A program made the position numbers and the translations under genes. Below, piece after piece: positions 8,192 through 17,346 of a DNA stretch of 64,000 bases; the first letter of the stretch is position 1; every line of letters starts with the position of its first letter. Source of the DNA: BOG-1155 sp963717985. Its GTDB lineage: Bacteria > Desulfobacterota > Syntrophorhabdia > Syntrophorhabdales > WCHB1-27. Below the pieces are notes generated by a model that had not been told where the DNA came from, made no database searches, and worked only from the letters and a program-made list of their open reading frames with translations. The stretch is taken from positions 186,001 through 250,000 of the forward strand of contig CAVQYC010000006.1 in NCBI GenBank assembly GCA_963717985.1, in the 5' to 3' direction.

Positions 8192-10378
8192 ATGAACAAA
8201 GATATAAGGGTAAGAGACCATATTGAAATTCTCGTTGTCGAGGATAGCCCGACGCAGGCTGAGGAATTGAAATTTATCCTCGAAAAAAGAGGTTTCACGG
8301 TTTCGCTTGCTTCTCACGGAAAGGCAGCCCTCGCATCTCTGCGGACGCACAAGCCTGATATTGTCATTACCGACATCATCATGCCCGAGATGGACGGGTA
8401 CGAACTCTGCAGACAGATGGGGTCTGATCCGAGCCTCGCACACATACCTGTCATCCTCGTGACCGCCCTTACGGACCCGACGAATGTCCTCCGGGGGATT
8501 GAGGTCGGCGCAAACAACTTTATTACCAAGCCTTATGACGAAGGGCATCTCGTTTCCCGTATAGAGTACCTGATCGCAAACAAGGGTTTGCGTGAGAAGT
8601 CGCGGGTCGGAAGCGGCATAAATGTGGTGTTGTCAGGGCAAACCTATCACATAACCGCAGACCGTCCACAGATACTCGACCTGCTGCTTTCAACGTATGA
8701 GAATGCGGAGCGTCAGAACCGCGAACTCCTCGCGGTGCAAAAAGAATTGACGGAGCTGAATGAACGGCTGGAACAAACGGTCCTGGAACGCGATGCTGAA
8801 ATTACCGAGCGGAAGAAGATGGAAGCGGAGCTGCAACGTGCGCGCGATGAGCTTGAACGCCGGGTCGAGGAGAGAACTGCCGAGGTCAAGCAACTCGCAG
8901 ATCTCCTCGATCTTACGCACGATACAGTCTTTGTTCGGGACACCGGGGACCGGATCACGTATTGGAACAGGGGTGCAGAAGAAACGTACGGGTGGCGCCG
9001 GGACGAGGCTCTCGGAAAGGTTCCCCACATGTTGCTCCAAACGCGGTTTCCTGAGAGCCTCGAGTCCATGAAAGCATCGTTGATGAATAAAGATCGCTGG
9101 GAAGGAGAACTTGTTCAGGCAAAACAGGACGGCACGGAAATTGTGGTGGCGAGCCGCCAGGTGCTGCGCCGGGGTGAAAATGGGAAGCCCCTTGATGTGC
9201 TTGAGATCAATATAGACATTACGGGTCAGAAACACACAGAGGCCCAGCTTCGCCAGGCCCAGAAGATGGAGGCCCTGGGCACGCTCACAGGAGGGATCGC
9301 CCATGATTTCAATAATATTCTCGGGGCGATGATAGGGTTTACCGAACTGGCACAAGACCGCGCGCTCAAGGGGAGCCGCCAGGAGCACCACCTTCAGAGG
9401 GTTATGGAGGCAGGGCTCCGCGGCAGGGAGCTCATCAAACAAATGCTCATCTTCAGCAGAAAGACAGAACAGAAGAAGGAGCTGTTACAATTGAGCAGCA
9501 TCGTCAAGGAATCCATGAAGCTCCTTGGGGCCTCCATCCCCTCAACCATCACTATAGGGGTCAAGGTCGATAAAGGGTCGGGTTTCGTCCTCGCAGATCC
9601 CACCCAGATGCAGCAGGTCCTGATGAACCTCTGCACCAATGCAGCCCATGCGATGCGGGAGAAGGGAGGAACCCTCGGCGTGGAGCTCTCCGACTTCTCC
9701 GTCTCCCCCTTCGACGGGAATCCCCACGCCATCGCGCCAGGTCTTTATATGAAGCTCGTTGTCCGGGATACCGGCGCAGGCATACCTCCCGACATCATGG
9801 GAAAGTTATTCGATCCCTTTTTCACGACAAAGAAACTCGGGGAGGGGACGGGGCTCGGGCTCTCCGTCGTCGATGGCATCGTAAAGCAGCACAGCGGGTA
9901 CATCACCGTGATGAGCGAGCCGGGTAAAGGCTCGACCTTTACTGTCTATCTCCCCAGGGTGGCTGAAGCTGCCCCGACCGAGACGATGAGAGAAGGTGCC
10001 ATTCCCACCGGAACCGAAAAAGTACTCTTCGTAGATGACGAAGAAGCCCTCGCCGAGATGGGTCAGGAGCTTGTTGAAGGGTTGGGCTACAGGGTAACTA
10101 CCAGCACCAGCAGTATCGATGCCCTGGCGACGCTCGAAGCAGACCCCAATGCTTATGACCTTGTCATCACTGATCAGACTATGCCGGATATGACAGGAAT
10201 GGAGCTTGCCGCAGCAGTCCTTGGTCTGAGGCGAGATATGCCGGTTATTCTGTGCACCGGGTTCAGCCATATAGTAGATGCTGAGGCGGCAAGGGCGGCG
10301 GGCGTCAGGGCCTTCGCCATGAAACCTCTCACCAAGAGGGAAATTGCAGAGACCATCAGGAGGGTACTGGACGAGTAA
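8192..10378 (+). CDS. Hybrid sensor kinase REC-PAS-HisKA-HATPase-REC
   Basis: A 728-residue soluble hybrid kinase with no membrane segment. Its N-terminal receiver (about 10-125) has phosphoacceptor in PDIVITDIIMPEMDG. A coiled coil (about 165-235) follows, then a PAS domain (about 235-350; DTVFVRDTGDRITYWNRGAE), HisKA (GTLTGGIAHDFNNILG), an HATPase domain with DTGAGIP and GTGLGLSVV, and a second receiver (about 610-728; LVITDQTMPDMTG). It lies 10 bp after cheB, so it is probably the output partner of the CheA hybrid, in the position where classical Wsp operons have the diguanylate cyclase WspR. The ATG at 8192 is preferred over a TTG at 8186. A degraded relative of its last domain is found at 62191-62328. 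Confidence 0.93.
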   Translation: MNKDIRVRDHIEILVVEDSPTQAEELKFILEKRGFTVSLASHGKAALASLRTHKPDIVITDIIMPEMDGYELCRQMGSDPSLAHIPVILVTALTDPTNVLRGIEVGANNFITKPYDEGHLVSRIEYLIANKGLREKSRVGSGINVVLSGQTYHITADRPQILDLLLSTYENAERQNRELLAVQKELTELNERLEQTVLERDAEITERKKMEAELQRARDELERRVEERTAEVKQLADLLDLTHDTVFVRDTGDRITYWNRGAEETYGWRRDEALGKVPHMLLQTRFPESLESMKASLMNKDRWEGELVQAKQDGTEIVVASRQVLRRGENGKPLDVLEINIDITGQKHTEAQLRQAQKMEALGTLTGGIAHDFNNILGAMIGFTELAQDRALKGSRQEHHLQRVMEAGLRGRELIKQMLIFSRKTEQKKELLQLSSIVKESMKLLGASIPSTITIGVKVDKGSGFVLADPTQMQQVLMNLCTNAAHAMREKGGTLGVELSDFSVSPFDGNPHAIAPGLYMKLVVRDTGAGIPPDIMGKLFDPFFTTKKLGEGTGLGLSVVDGIVKQHSGYITVMSEPGKGSTFTVYLPRVAEAAPTETMREGAIPTGTEKVLFVDDEEALAEMGQELVEGLGYRVTTSTSSIDALATLEADPNAYDLVITDQTMPDMTGMELAAAVLGLRRDMPVILCTGFSHIVDAEAARAAGVRAFAMKPLTKREIAETIRRVLDE

Positions 10379-10493
10379 TCAGGGAAGGGAGCACTCGGGG
10401 ATCCTGAGAGCGGCTTTTTTCTCCAGAGACGCCGTTTTCTTGCTTTTTTTGCTCTCCGGGCTTACACTTTCAGAAAAATTGGAGGTCCTAACT

Positions 10494-11192
10494 ATGAGAT
10501 ATCGGGCAAAAGCGGTCATCATCGCGGGGGTGGTACTCGCATCAGGGGTGGTCTACGGGGCGGACGGCCAGACGCTCAGGACGGAGAAGGAGAAGACGAG
10601 CTATGCAGTGGGCGCCCAAATGGGCATGGACATGAAAAAATACCGCATGGACGTAGACCCTGACGTGGTGGCAAGGGGCTTCAGGGACGCCTACACGGGA
10701 GGGAAGCTCCTCCTGAATGATCGGGAAATGTCGCAGGCCCTGGCTGATACTCAGAAGCAGATGACGGCGAGAAGCGCCGACGTGATAAAGGAGGACGCAG
10801 AAAAGAACCGGAAGGAGGGAGAGGCCTTTCTTGCCCGGAACAAGACAATTGAAGGCGTAAGGACCCTGCCGGACGGCTTGCAGTACAGGGTCATAAAGGC
10901 GGGTACCGGACGGACCCCGAGGCCCACCGACATGGTTGTGGTAAACTATCGGGGCACCTTCATAGACGGGACCGAGTTCGACAGCTCATATCGGCGAGGA
11001 CAGCCCGCCGTCTTCCCGGTCAACAGGGTCATAAGGGGATGGACGGAGGCACTTCAGGTCATGCCGGTCGGGTCAAAATACCAGCTTTTCATACCGCCCC
11101 AGCTCGCCTACGGACCACAGGGCGCACCTCCCGCCGTTGGTCCCAACGAGACATTGATTTTTGAGCTGGAGCTGCTTTCCATTCAAAATTAG
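10494..11192 (+). CDS. FKBP-type peptidyl-prolyl isomerase (Mip/FkpA-like)
   Basis: A 232-residue exported isomerase. It has a signal peptide (MRYRAKAVIIAGVVLASGVVYG) and a helical N-terminal dimerisation domain (about 25-120, starting KTSYAVGAQMGMDMKKY). The C-terminal FKBP domain (about 130-230) has VNYRGTFIDGTEFDSS, the active-site tryptophan in RVIRGWTEAL and a VGPNETLIFELELL end. The start is fixed by the GGAGG box at 10481-10485. It should catalyse proline isomerisation in periplasmic protein folding. It is paralogous to the protein at 18631-19392. It stands alone, convergent with rlmD. Confidence 0.94.
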   Translation: MRYRAKAVIIAGVVLASGVVYGADGQTLRTEKEKTSYAVGAQMGMDMKKYRMDVDPDVVARGFRDAYTGGKLLLNDREMSQALADTQKQMTARSADVIKEDAEKNRKEGEAFLARNKTIEGVRTLPDGLQYRVIKAGTGRTPRPTDMVVVNYRGTFIDGTEFDSSYRRGQPAVFPVNRVIRGWTEALQVMPVGSKYQLFIPPQLAYGPQGAPPAVGPNETLIFELELLSIQN

Positions 11193-11214
11193 GAAATAAA
11201 CATTGGCCTTTGAT

Positions 11215-12558
11215 CTACTTCCTTTCCAGCATTGTGAGCACCTCGAAGTGGGAGGTGTGGGGAAAGAAATCAAAAGGGATGATCTGCCGGGCCTTGTAGA
11301 CGTCTTTCAGGCTCAGGAGGTCCCTCGCCAGCGTGGATGGATTGCAGGATATGTAAGCCAGCATCGAAGCCCTGATGTCGCGGACCGCCGCGACCGCTTC
11401 CCTGCTCAACCCTTTTCTCGGCGGGTCTATCACAAGGAGATCGACCTTTCCGGCCCTAAAGCGGCGGGCGGCCCTTTCCGCCTTGTCCCTTATGAACAGG
11501 CAGTTCTGCGACCTGTTGAGACCGGCATTCTCCTGGGCGACCGCGATATTCTCCTTGCCCGAATCGATGCCCGTCACCTCTTTCACATGGCGGGACAGAA
11601 AAAGCTCGATGGTTCCGGCGCCGCAGTAGAGGCCGACGACGCGCTCCCCTCCCGTGAGCCCGGCAACAGCAATAAGACGTTCATAGAGCTTCCCGGCCGT
11701 CTTCGGATTCGGCTGGAAGAATGAAAGGGGGTATATCCGAAAAGTGAAGTCTCCGAGCATCTCATCAATAGCGGGTTTGCCCCACAGGAGCCTGGTGGCG
11801 GCGTCCGTCGCATAAAAGCTCCTGAGCTGCGCCACGGCCCCGGACAGCCGCGAAGTCAGATCCCCAAGCAGGCTGCTTAGGTCGGACGCGGCAATGAGGT
11901 GGCACATGACCTCGCCCGTGCCCTTCGCCTCCCTCAGCACCAGCCTCTTAAGCGTCCCCTTCCCTGTCAAAGGATTGTAGGCCGTCAGATCTCTTCCCCG
12001 GAAGCATTCACGGACCAGGGAGAGCACCTCCGCCGCAGCGGGACCGAAAAGGGAGCAGCCCTCAACCGGGACGACCCGGCCGCTTGAGGGGCGAAGGGGC
12101 GACGGCCGCTCGCTCAGACCAAGGGTGACTCTCCCTTCTGCCTCGCCGAAGGAAAACTCCACTTTGCCCCGGTAAAAGAAGGTGTCCACCGAGGGGACGA
12201 TACCCGCTACCGCGACCCCTTCGAGGTCTTGTCCGCCCACTCTTTTCAGCACCTGCACGAGATGATTCTCCTTTACTTTAAGCTGCGCCTCGTAGGAGAG
12301 CGCCTGCAGGTCGCAGCCGCCGCAACGGCCGAAGTGAGGGCATCGAGGCCGCTCCCGCAAGCGCGACTCCTCCTCGATCATCAAAAGCTCCCCGTAGGCG
12401 AATCGCTTATCCAGCTTCACGATCCGCAGCCGCACCCTATCGCCGGGCACTGCGCCGGGCACGAAGACGACCAGATCGTTCAGGCGAGTGACGCCATAGC
12501 TGCTCGGTAGCGCGATATCGCTTATCTCCGCGGAGTACTCCCGGCCTGCCTCGATCAT
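11215..12558 (-). CDS. rlmD: 23S rRNA (uracil-5-)-methyltransferase, RlmD/RumA family
   Basis: A 447-residue SAM-dependent RNA m5U methyltransferase. An N-terminal TRAM-like domain (1-65) is followed by the 4Fe-4S cysteine set CPHFGRCGGC with a further cysteine later. The Rossmann methyltransferase has the SAM loop VVGLYCGAGTIELFLS and the motif LLVIDPPRKGL. The catalytic cysteine is in YISCNPSTLARD, and the C-terminal FFPHTSHFEVL is diagnostic. RumA/RlmD versus the related RlmC/TrmA cannot be settled by eye; the FeS cluster and length favour RlmD. It is followed 54 bp upstream of its ATG by the end region of the APH-AAA gene, which is on the same strand. Confidence 0.92.
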   Translation of the reverse strand: MIEAGREYSAEISDIALPSSYGVTRLNDLVVFVPGAVPGDRVRLRIVKLDKRFAYGELLMIEEESRLRERPRCPHFGRCGGCDLQALSYEAQLKVKENHLVQVLKRVGGQDLEGVAVAGIVPSVDTFFYRGKVEFSFGEAEGRVTLGLSERPSPLRPSSGRVVPVEGCSLFGPAAAEVLSLVRECFRGRDLTAYNPLTGKGTLKRLVLREAKGTGEVMCHLIAASDLSSLLGDLTSRLSGAVAQLRSFYATDAATRLLWGKPAIDEMLGDFTFRIYPLSFFQPNPKTAGKLYERLIAVAGLTGGERVVGLYCGAGTIELFLSRHVKEVTGIDSGKENIAVAQENAGLNRSQNCLFIRDKAERAARRFRAGKVDLLVIDPPRKGLSREAVAAVRDIRASMLAYISCNPSTLARDLLSLKDVYKARQIIPFDFFPHTSHFEVLTMLERK

Positions 12559-12612
12559 CTTTCTACTCCTTCCATGCAGGTGAGCATTCTACCACTCTCG
12601 CCCAGTGCCAAT

Positions 12613-14190
12613 CTACAGGAAGAGCCGCAGTGCCCGCCTGATGGTCTCGGGCTCGTCATCGCCCGTGTCCAGCTTCATGACACGAAAGGAAGGCAGGTCG
12701 TCCGGTTCTTCCATGATCCTGAGCTGCCGGTCGAGCACGGCAAGGTGGGCATCGGAGACGTCCCTGCCGTCGGCCATCCGCACTCTCACTCTCCGGCGCA
12801 GGACATCCTCGGCGGCGCTGCACCAGATGAAAAACGGGTTCAGGCCCGCCTGATCGCAGCTCTCGTAGAACTCTTGCCTGAGAACGGTGGTGAGAAAGGT
12901 GGCGTCGACGACGACCCTCTTCCCTTTTGCGGCCGCAGCGACGGCCTCCTGTGTCATTGCCCGGTAAGTCCTTATGCTCATGGCGGGGTCATACAAACCC
13001 GAGCCGTAGTCGACGTAGACGTGGGCGGAAACCGGTACGCCCGCCACGCGCTTTCTCACCTCATCGGAGCGCAGCATCACTGCCCCGGGCAGCAAACCTT
13101 CCGCAATTGCCGACTTGCCTGAGCCGGAAAGACCCATAAGCACGACCGGGTTGAAGGGCACCTGGCTGTGCTCGACGTAATGCTGCGCAAGCCCGTAATA
13201 ATTTCCGGCCCGCCTGATCGCAGCCTCCCTACCCGCCGGATCGCTCTTCAACCCGTCCGCGGTAAAACCCTCGATTTTCCCCCTGACTACCGCGCGGTAG
13301 GTTTTGTAGAACAGAAGAAGATCGGTCGATTGGCTTTCCGGAAACTGCGAAAAATAAGTCTGTGAGACGGCAGCGGAGAGATCGAACCTGCCCCTGTATT
13401 CGAGGTCCATAAAAAGGAACGCCACATCCTCCAGCACATCGCTTATCCGAAATCGCCTGTTGAATTCGATACAGTCAAAGATGATCGGGGGGCTCGTGAG
13501 ACATATGTGCTGCGTGTGAAGGTCGCCGTGCACCTCGCGCACAAATCCGCTCTCCTTTCTGCCCCTGACCGCGTCGCTCCACTCTTCGAGAAAAAGGCGC
13601 GTAGAGGAGACAAGCCGCGTAAAGAACCGCTCGTCGATGGTAATGCCCCGGTAAGGCTCTATCTGGTCGAAGTTCTCTTCCGTATTCGTGCGGACCGCCT
13701 CGATCCCGCCGTAGGGACCGCTGCGGTGGATTTCCGCCCCTGCGTGAAAACGCGCCAGTACCCTGCCCACTTCCGCCAGCGCCCCGCGCAGTAATTTCCC
13801 CTCCCCTATGAGGTAATACAGCAGCTTCTCTTCGGGTATCCTCTTCATCTTCACCGCGTACTCGGCGACGGCGGCACCTTTCGACCGCAGAAAAGCATAC
13901 CTGTCCCCCTTCCTGTATATGGGGACAACGCCGAGGTAGGTATCACCCGCCAGACGAGAGTTGAGGAGCACCTCTTCCCTGCAGTAGAAGCGCCTTTTGG
14001 CAAGGGTCGTGAAGTCAAGGAAACCGAAGTTCACGGGCTTTTTGATCTTGTAGACCAACGGACCTGCCACGAAAACGTGAGAGATGTGCGTCTCATAGTG
14101 AATGACGGAGGAAGGCCTCGAAGGGTAATTTTCCGGCTTCAACAGAAATTCGATAAGGTCCCCGTCGGGCCCCATGTTCACCTCGTACAC
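12613..14190 (-). CDS. Bifunctional APH-like kinase / AAA_33 P-loop protein
   Basis: A 525-residue fusion. Residues about 30-340 resemble the aminoglycoside phosphotransferase/kinase fold, with catalytic HGDLHTQHICL and metal site IFDCIEFN. Residues about 350-525 form a P-loop NTPase with Walker A GLSGSGKS and the segment VVVDATFL. Such fusions (COG2187 plus COG0645) are widespread, often in stress or metabolic loci. The substrate is not established and this should not be read as a resistance gene. ATG at 14190 gives MYEVNMGPDG; an internal ATG six codons on is equally possible. It is separated by 150 bp from the exporter operon upstream on the same strand. Confidence 0.85.
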   Translation of the reverse strand: MYEVNMGPDGDLIEFLLKPENYPSRPSSVIHYETHISHVFVAGPLVYKIKKPVNFGFLDFTTLAKRRFYCREEVLLNSRLAGDTYLGVVPIYRKGDRYAFLRSKGAAVAEYAVKMKRIPEEKLLYYLIGEGKLLRGALAEVGRVLARFHAGAEIHRSGPYGGIEAVRTNTEENFDQIEPYRGITIDERFFTRLVSSTRLFLEEWSDAVRGRKESGFVREVHGDLHTQHICLTSPPIIFDCIEFNRRFRISDVLEDVAFLFMDLEYRGRFDLSAAVSQTYFSQFPESQSTDLLLFYKTYRAVVRGKIEGFTADGLKSDPAGREAAIRRAGNYYGLAQHYVEHSQVPFNPVVLMGLSGSGKSAIAEGLLPGAVMLRSDEVRKRVAGVPVSAHVYVDYGSGLYDPAMSIRTYRAMTQEAVAAAAKGKRVVVDATFLTTVLRQEFYESCDQAGLNPFFIWCSAAEDVLRRRVRVRMADGRDVSDAHLAVLDRQLRIMEEPDDLPSFRVMKLDTGDDEPETIRRALRLFL

Positions 14191-14339
14191 CGCTTATGTC
14201 CTGAAAAAAACGTGAAAGCCTTAGATTATCGAAAATCACCCTCAAGCGGGCGCATATACGTGATCCGGTGTACGAAAAGTAATGTAAGACTCAGGCCGCC
14301 CCCATGCACCAGGAAGAGACCGACAGTCTTCGGCAAGAG

Positions 14340-15506
14340 CTACCAGGCCCGCAGCGCATCCACGATCTCCATCCTCGCCGCCCTGAGGGCCGGCAAGACT
14401 CCCCCGACAAAACCCATCACCAGGGAAAAGGAGAGGCCGGAAAAAACGATACCCGGGCTCAGGACAAACGTAAAGGCAAGCTCTGAAAAGGTCTGGAAGT
14501 TCAGGGTTGAGACAGTAAAAAACTGCATGAGGGACGCGAGAAGCAACCCCGCACACCCGCCTATAAGCCCAAGGAAAAGCGCCTCGAACAGGAAAGCCGC
14601 GAGGATGCTCGTCCTCCTGAACCCTAAGGCCCGAAGGGTGCCTATCTCGCCCGTTCTCGTGGCGACAGCGGCATACATGGTAATCATTGCCCCGATCGTC
14701 GCCCCGAGAGAGAAGATGATGGTGAGAGAAATGCCTAGGACACGCAGGAATTTCGCCATCATCTCCGACTGCTCAAGATAATAGCGGGTCTCCTGCTTGA
14801 CGTCGACGGTCAGCCGGGGGTCGCCTTCCAGCCTCTGCCTCACCTCCCCGAACTTCGAGGAGTCACTGAGCTTGAAGATGACGGACGAAAAAACTGGCCT
14901 GCGGAAGGCTTGCATAAGCTGTTCCCCATTCCCCCACACCTCCGAGCTGAAGGCCGTATTGCCCGCGTCAAAAATGCCCACGATTGTCCAGTTGTACATA
15001 CCGAGATGGAGCGTTTCGCCCAACCCCCCACCGGTAAAGCGCTCGGCCACGCTCCTTCCCGCGATAACCTCAAGGGAGCCGGGATGCGGGAGCCGCCCCT
15101 CGACGAGCCGCACCTGCGGCCTTAAACGCAGAGAGCCCGCGCCTATCCCCCTGACCGGCACGTTCGACCGCTTTACCGTGTTGCGCCGGGGCAGCGTAAT
15201 CAGGACGAGCATCTCCTTTGCGAGCAGCGGCTTTCCGTCAGCGCCTCTCGCCACCTCGGGCTCCGCCTCGATGATGGCTGCCTGCTGGCGATCCACCCCG
15301 CTCTGCACTTCAGTGGAAGATGCCTTCCTTATGACTACCACGTTGTCGTAAGAGCCTGTATCTACGAGGGTTTTCTGGAGACCCTGGGCAAGCATGAGAA
15401 TTGCGGCGAAGACAAAGACGACCAGGGTCATGCCGGACGCAGTCAGTACGGTCGTGAGCTTTCTCGTCCACAAGTTCCTGATGCTGTATGAGAGAGGCAG
15501 ACCCAT
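14340..15506 (-). CDS. ABC transporter permease, FtsX/MacB type (second permease)
   Basis: A 388-residue membrane protein with the MacB/LolC plan. An N-terminal TM segment (VLTASGMTLVVFVFAAILML) is followed by a periplasmic MacB_PCD-like domain of about 210 residues. Three C-terminal TM segments form the FtsX domain (SLTIIFSLGATIGAMITMYAA, then two more, ending ALRAARMEIVDALRAW). The characteristic cytoplasmic motif TRTGEIGTLRALGF contacts the ATPase. It is directly abutted by the first permease (start codon follows its stop). Together with the ATPase and adaptor it should form a lipoprotein- or small-molecule-exporting mechanotransmitter; the substrate is unknown. Confidence 0.9.
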   Translation of the reverse strand: MGLPLSYSIRNLWTRKLTTVLTASGMTLVVFVFAAILMLAQGLQKTLVDTGSYDNVVVIRKASSTEVQSGVDRQQAAIIEAEPEVARGADGKPLLAKEMLVLITLPRRNTVKRSNVPVRGIGAGSLRLRPQVRLVEGRLPHPGSLEVIAGRSVAERFTGGGLGETLHLGMYNWTIVGIFDAGNTAFSSEVWGNGEQLMQAFRRPVFSSVIFKLSDSSKFGEVRQRLEGDPRLTVDVKQETRYYLEQSEMMAKFLRVLGISLTIIFSLGATIGAMITMYAAVATRTGEIGTLRALGFRRTSILAAFLFEALFLGLIGGCAGLLLASLMQFFTVSTLNFQTFSELAFTFVLSPGIVFSGLSFSLVMGFVGGVLPALRAARMEIVDALRAW

Positions 15507-16664
15507 TTATCCGATCCTCCTCAAACCGTCGGCGATCTTTATCGTGGTCGCCCGCCACATGGGGATGAGGGCCGCGCAAATGCCCACGGCGAAAGAGGTG
15601 GCCGCATCGAGACAGAGAGTCTGGGGAGAGAGATAAAACACAGGGAAATAGTTTCCAAGGAGGCTCCTGAACACGCCTGCCGCAGGGAAGGTGAAAAGCA
15701 TGCCGAAAAAACCTCCTACTATGGTGATCACAAGAGATTCCGCCAGTATAAGACCCGCGATGCGCAAAGAGCCGAAGCCGAGGGTCTTGAATACCGCGAA
15801 CTCACCGATCCTCTCCCGTGTAGTCATCGACATGGTATTGGCAGCGACGGCAATGATGATGACGATCACCGCAAGGGAGACAAGGCGGATCACCATAAGG
15901 ATCGCCTCGGTCATGGAGACAAACGACATATTGAAGGCCTTTTCCGTCTCCGTCAGAGTTTCCGCGAGGGAATTCTTGAACATAGTGTCTATGGCGAGGG
16001 CCACGTCGGGGGCGATCTCCGGTCGGTCGACACCGATGATGTACACGCCTACCTGGTCGGCACGGGACGGCAAAGTCTTTCTGATGCTTTCATTCAGGTA
16101 GTCCCAATGAAAAAAGAATATACGCTCGTCAACGTTCTGATCCCTGCCGTCATAGATGGCGCGGAGCACAAACTCCCAGTTGCCGGGATAAATGCTCCCC
16201 TTGAGCGTGACCGTGTCGCCGATTTTCCATCCGAACCGCTCCGCGAGCTTCCGCCCCGCCACGAAAGCTTTTCGGTCCCGGAAAAAGGCGTCGCTCTGGT
16301 CGGGGGGGAAAACGTATTCCGGGTAGAGCGCGAAGTAAGACCTGGGTTCAACGGCGAAATTCGGAAAAAAATTCTTCTCGTCCACATAGACGCCCCCGAA
16401 CCAGTTCCCTATAGAGACCTGCGTCACTCCCGCCACCTGGGCAATCTTTTCTCTATAAGAGAGGGGCAGGGAAAACGTCATCGAGACCGCGTTTCTCGTG
16501 ACGAGGCGGTTCGCCGACGACCTCTCCACACCCACGTACCAGGCGTCGATCACCGTCCTCAGCAGACCGAAGGCGAGGATGGCGATAGTGATTGAAAGGA
16601 TGGTCAACCAGGCCCTGAGCTTGTGGCGGAAGGCGTTCTTAAGGAGCAGCTTGAGGAGAAACAT
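15507..16664 (-). CDS. ABC transporter permease, FtsX/MacB type (first permease)
   Basis: A 385-residue permease with the same plan as its neighbour: N-terminal TM (LTILSITIAILAFGLL), periplasmic domain, then three TM segments with the FtsX motif TRERIGEFAVFKTLGF and a terminal IPMWRATTIKIADGLRRIG. It differs enough from the other permease to suggest a heterodimeric channel, as in LolC/LolE. Its start overlaps the ATPase gene by 26 bp, which points to translational coupling. Confidence 0.9.
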   Translation of the reverse strand: MFLLKLLLKNAFRHKLRAWLTILSITIAILAFGLLRTVIDAWYVGVERSSANRLVTRNAVSMTFSLPLSYREKIAQVAGVTQVSIGNWFGGVYVDEKNFFPNFAVEPRSYFALYPEYVFPPDQSDAFFRDRKAFVAGRKLAERFGWKIGDTVTLKGSIYPGNWEFVLRAIYDGRDQNVDERIFFFHWDYLNESIRKTLPSRADQVGVYIIGVDRPEIAPDVALAIDTMFKNSLAETLTETEKAFNMSFVSMTEAILMVIRLVSLAVIVIIIAVAANTMSMTTRERIGEFAVFKTLGFGSLRIAGLILAESLVITIVGGFFGMLFTFPAAGVFRSLLGNYFPVFYLSPQTLCLDAATSFAVGICAALIPMWRATTIKIADGLRRIG

Positions 16665-17346
16665 CGTCGAGGATGCCCTTTTCGAGGTGCCTGATCGTGT
16701 GGGCCTTCGCTGCCGCCCTGGGATCGTGGGTCACCATGATGATGGTCTTTCCCGATTCCCTGTTGAGGCGGTCCATCAAAGAGAGCACCTCCTCGGCCGA
16801 GACCCTGTCGAGATCGCCCGTCGGCTCGTCGGCCACCAGTATGGCGGGGTCCGTTACGACGGCCCGCGCAATGGCAACGCGCTGCTGCTCGCCGCCTGAA
16901 AGCTGGGAAGGGTAATGGTCCATGCGTTCACCAAGGTGGACAATAGCCAGGGCCAGGTTCACATGCTCGCGTCTCTCGGCCCGCGAAAGACCGGTGAGGA
17001 GCAGGGGCAGCTCCACGTTTTCAAAAGCGGTAAGCACCGGGATAAGGTTGTAAAACTGGAAAATGAAACCCACGTTCGCAGCCCGCCACTCAGCGAGCCC
17101 GGTTTCGCCGAGACCGGTAATATCCAAGCCGCCGACTGTGATACTCCCCGAATCCACGTGGTCTATGCCTGCGATAAGGTTGAGAAGGGTTGATTTGCCC
17201 GAGCCTGAAGGCCCCATGAGGGCGAGAAACTCACCATCGCTTATCGAAAGGCTAATGTCCTGGAGCACCGGCACGGTCGTTGCGCCCCGCTGATACGCCT
17301 TGCTCACATGGCTGATTTCGACGGTGGAAGCCTTTTCCGCCCTCAT
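16639..17346 (-). CDS. ABC transporter ATP-binding protein, LolD/MacB type
   Basis: A 235-residue nucleotide-binding subunit. Walker A is GPSGSGKST, the Q loop follows in NVGFIFQFYNLIPVLTAFENVELP, the signature is LSGGEQQRVAIARA, Walker B is ILVADEPTGDLD, and the H loop is in IIMVTHDP. The length and the FQFYNL loop are those of the LolD/MacB/FtsE class. It powers the two permeases downstream. ATGA-type overlap with the adaptor gene (17343-17346) and the 26-bp overlap with the permease show one operon. Confidence 0.94.
   Translation of the reverse strand: MRAEKASTVEISHVSKAYQRGATTVPVLQDISLSISDGEFLALMGPSGSGKSTLLNLIAGIDHVDSGSITVGGLDITGLGETGLAEWRAANVGFIFQFYNLIPVLTAFENVELPLLLTGLSRAERREHVNLALAIVHLGERMDHYPSQLSGGEQQRVAIARAVVTDPAILVADEPTGDLDRVSAEEVLSLMDRLNRESGKTIIMVTHDPRAAAKAHTIRHLEKGILDDVSPQAAP

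Noticed and set aside
12613..14190. Aminoglycoside resistance gene
   Set aside because: The APH-like part is fused to a P-loop domain as in common chromosomal fusions of unknown substrate; nothing indicates antibiotic modification.
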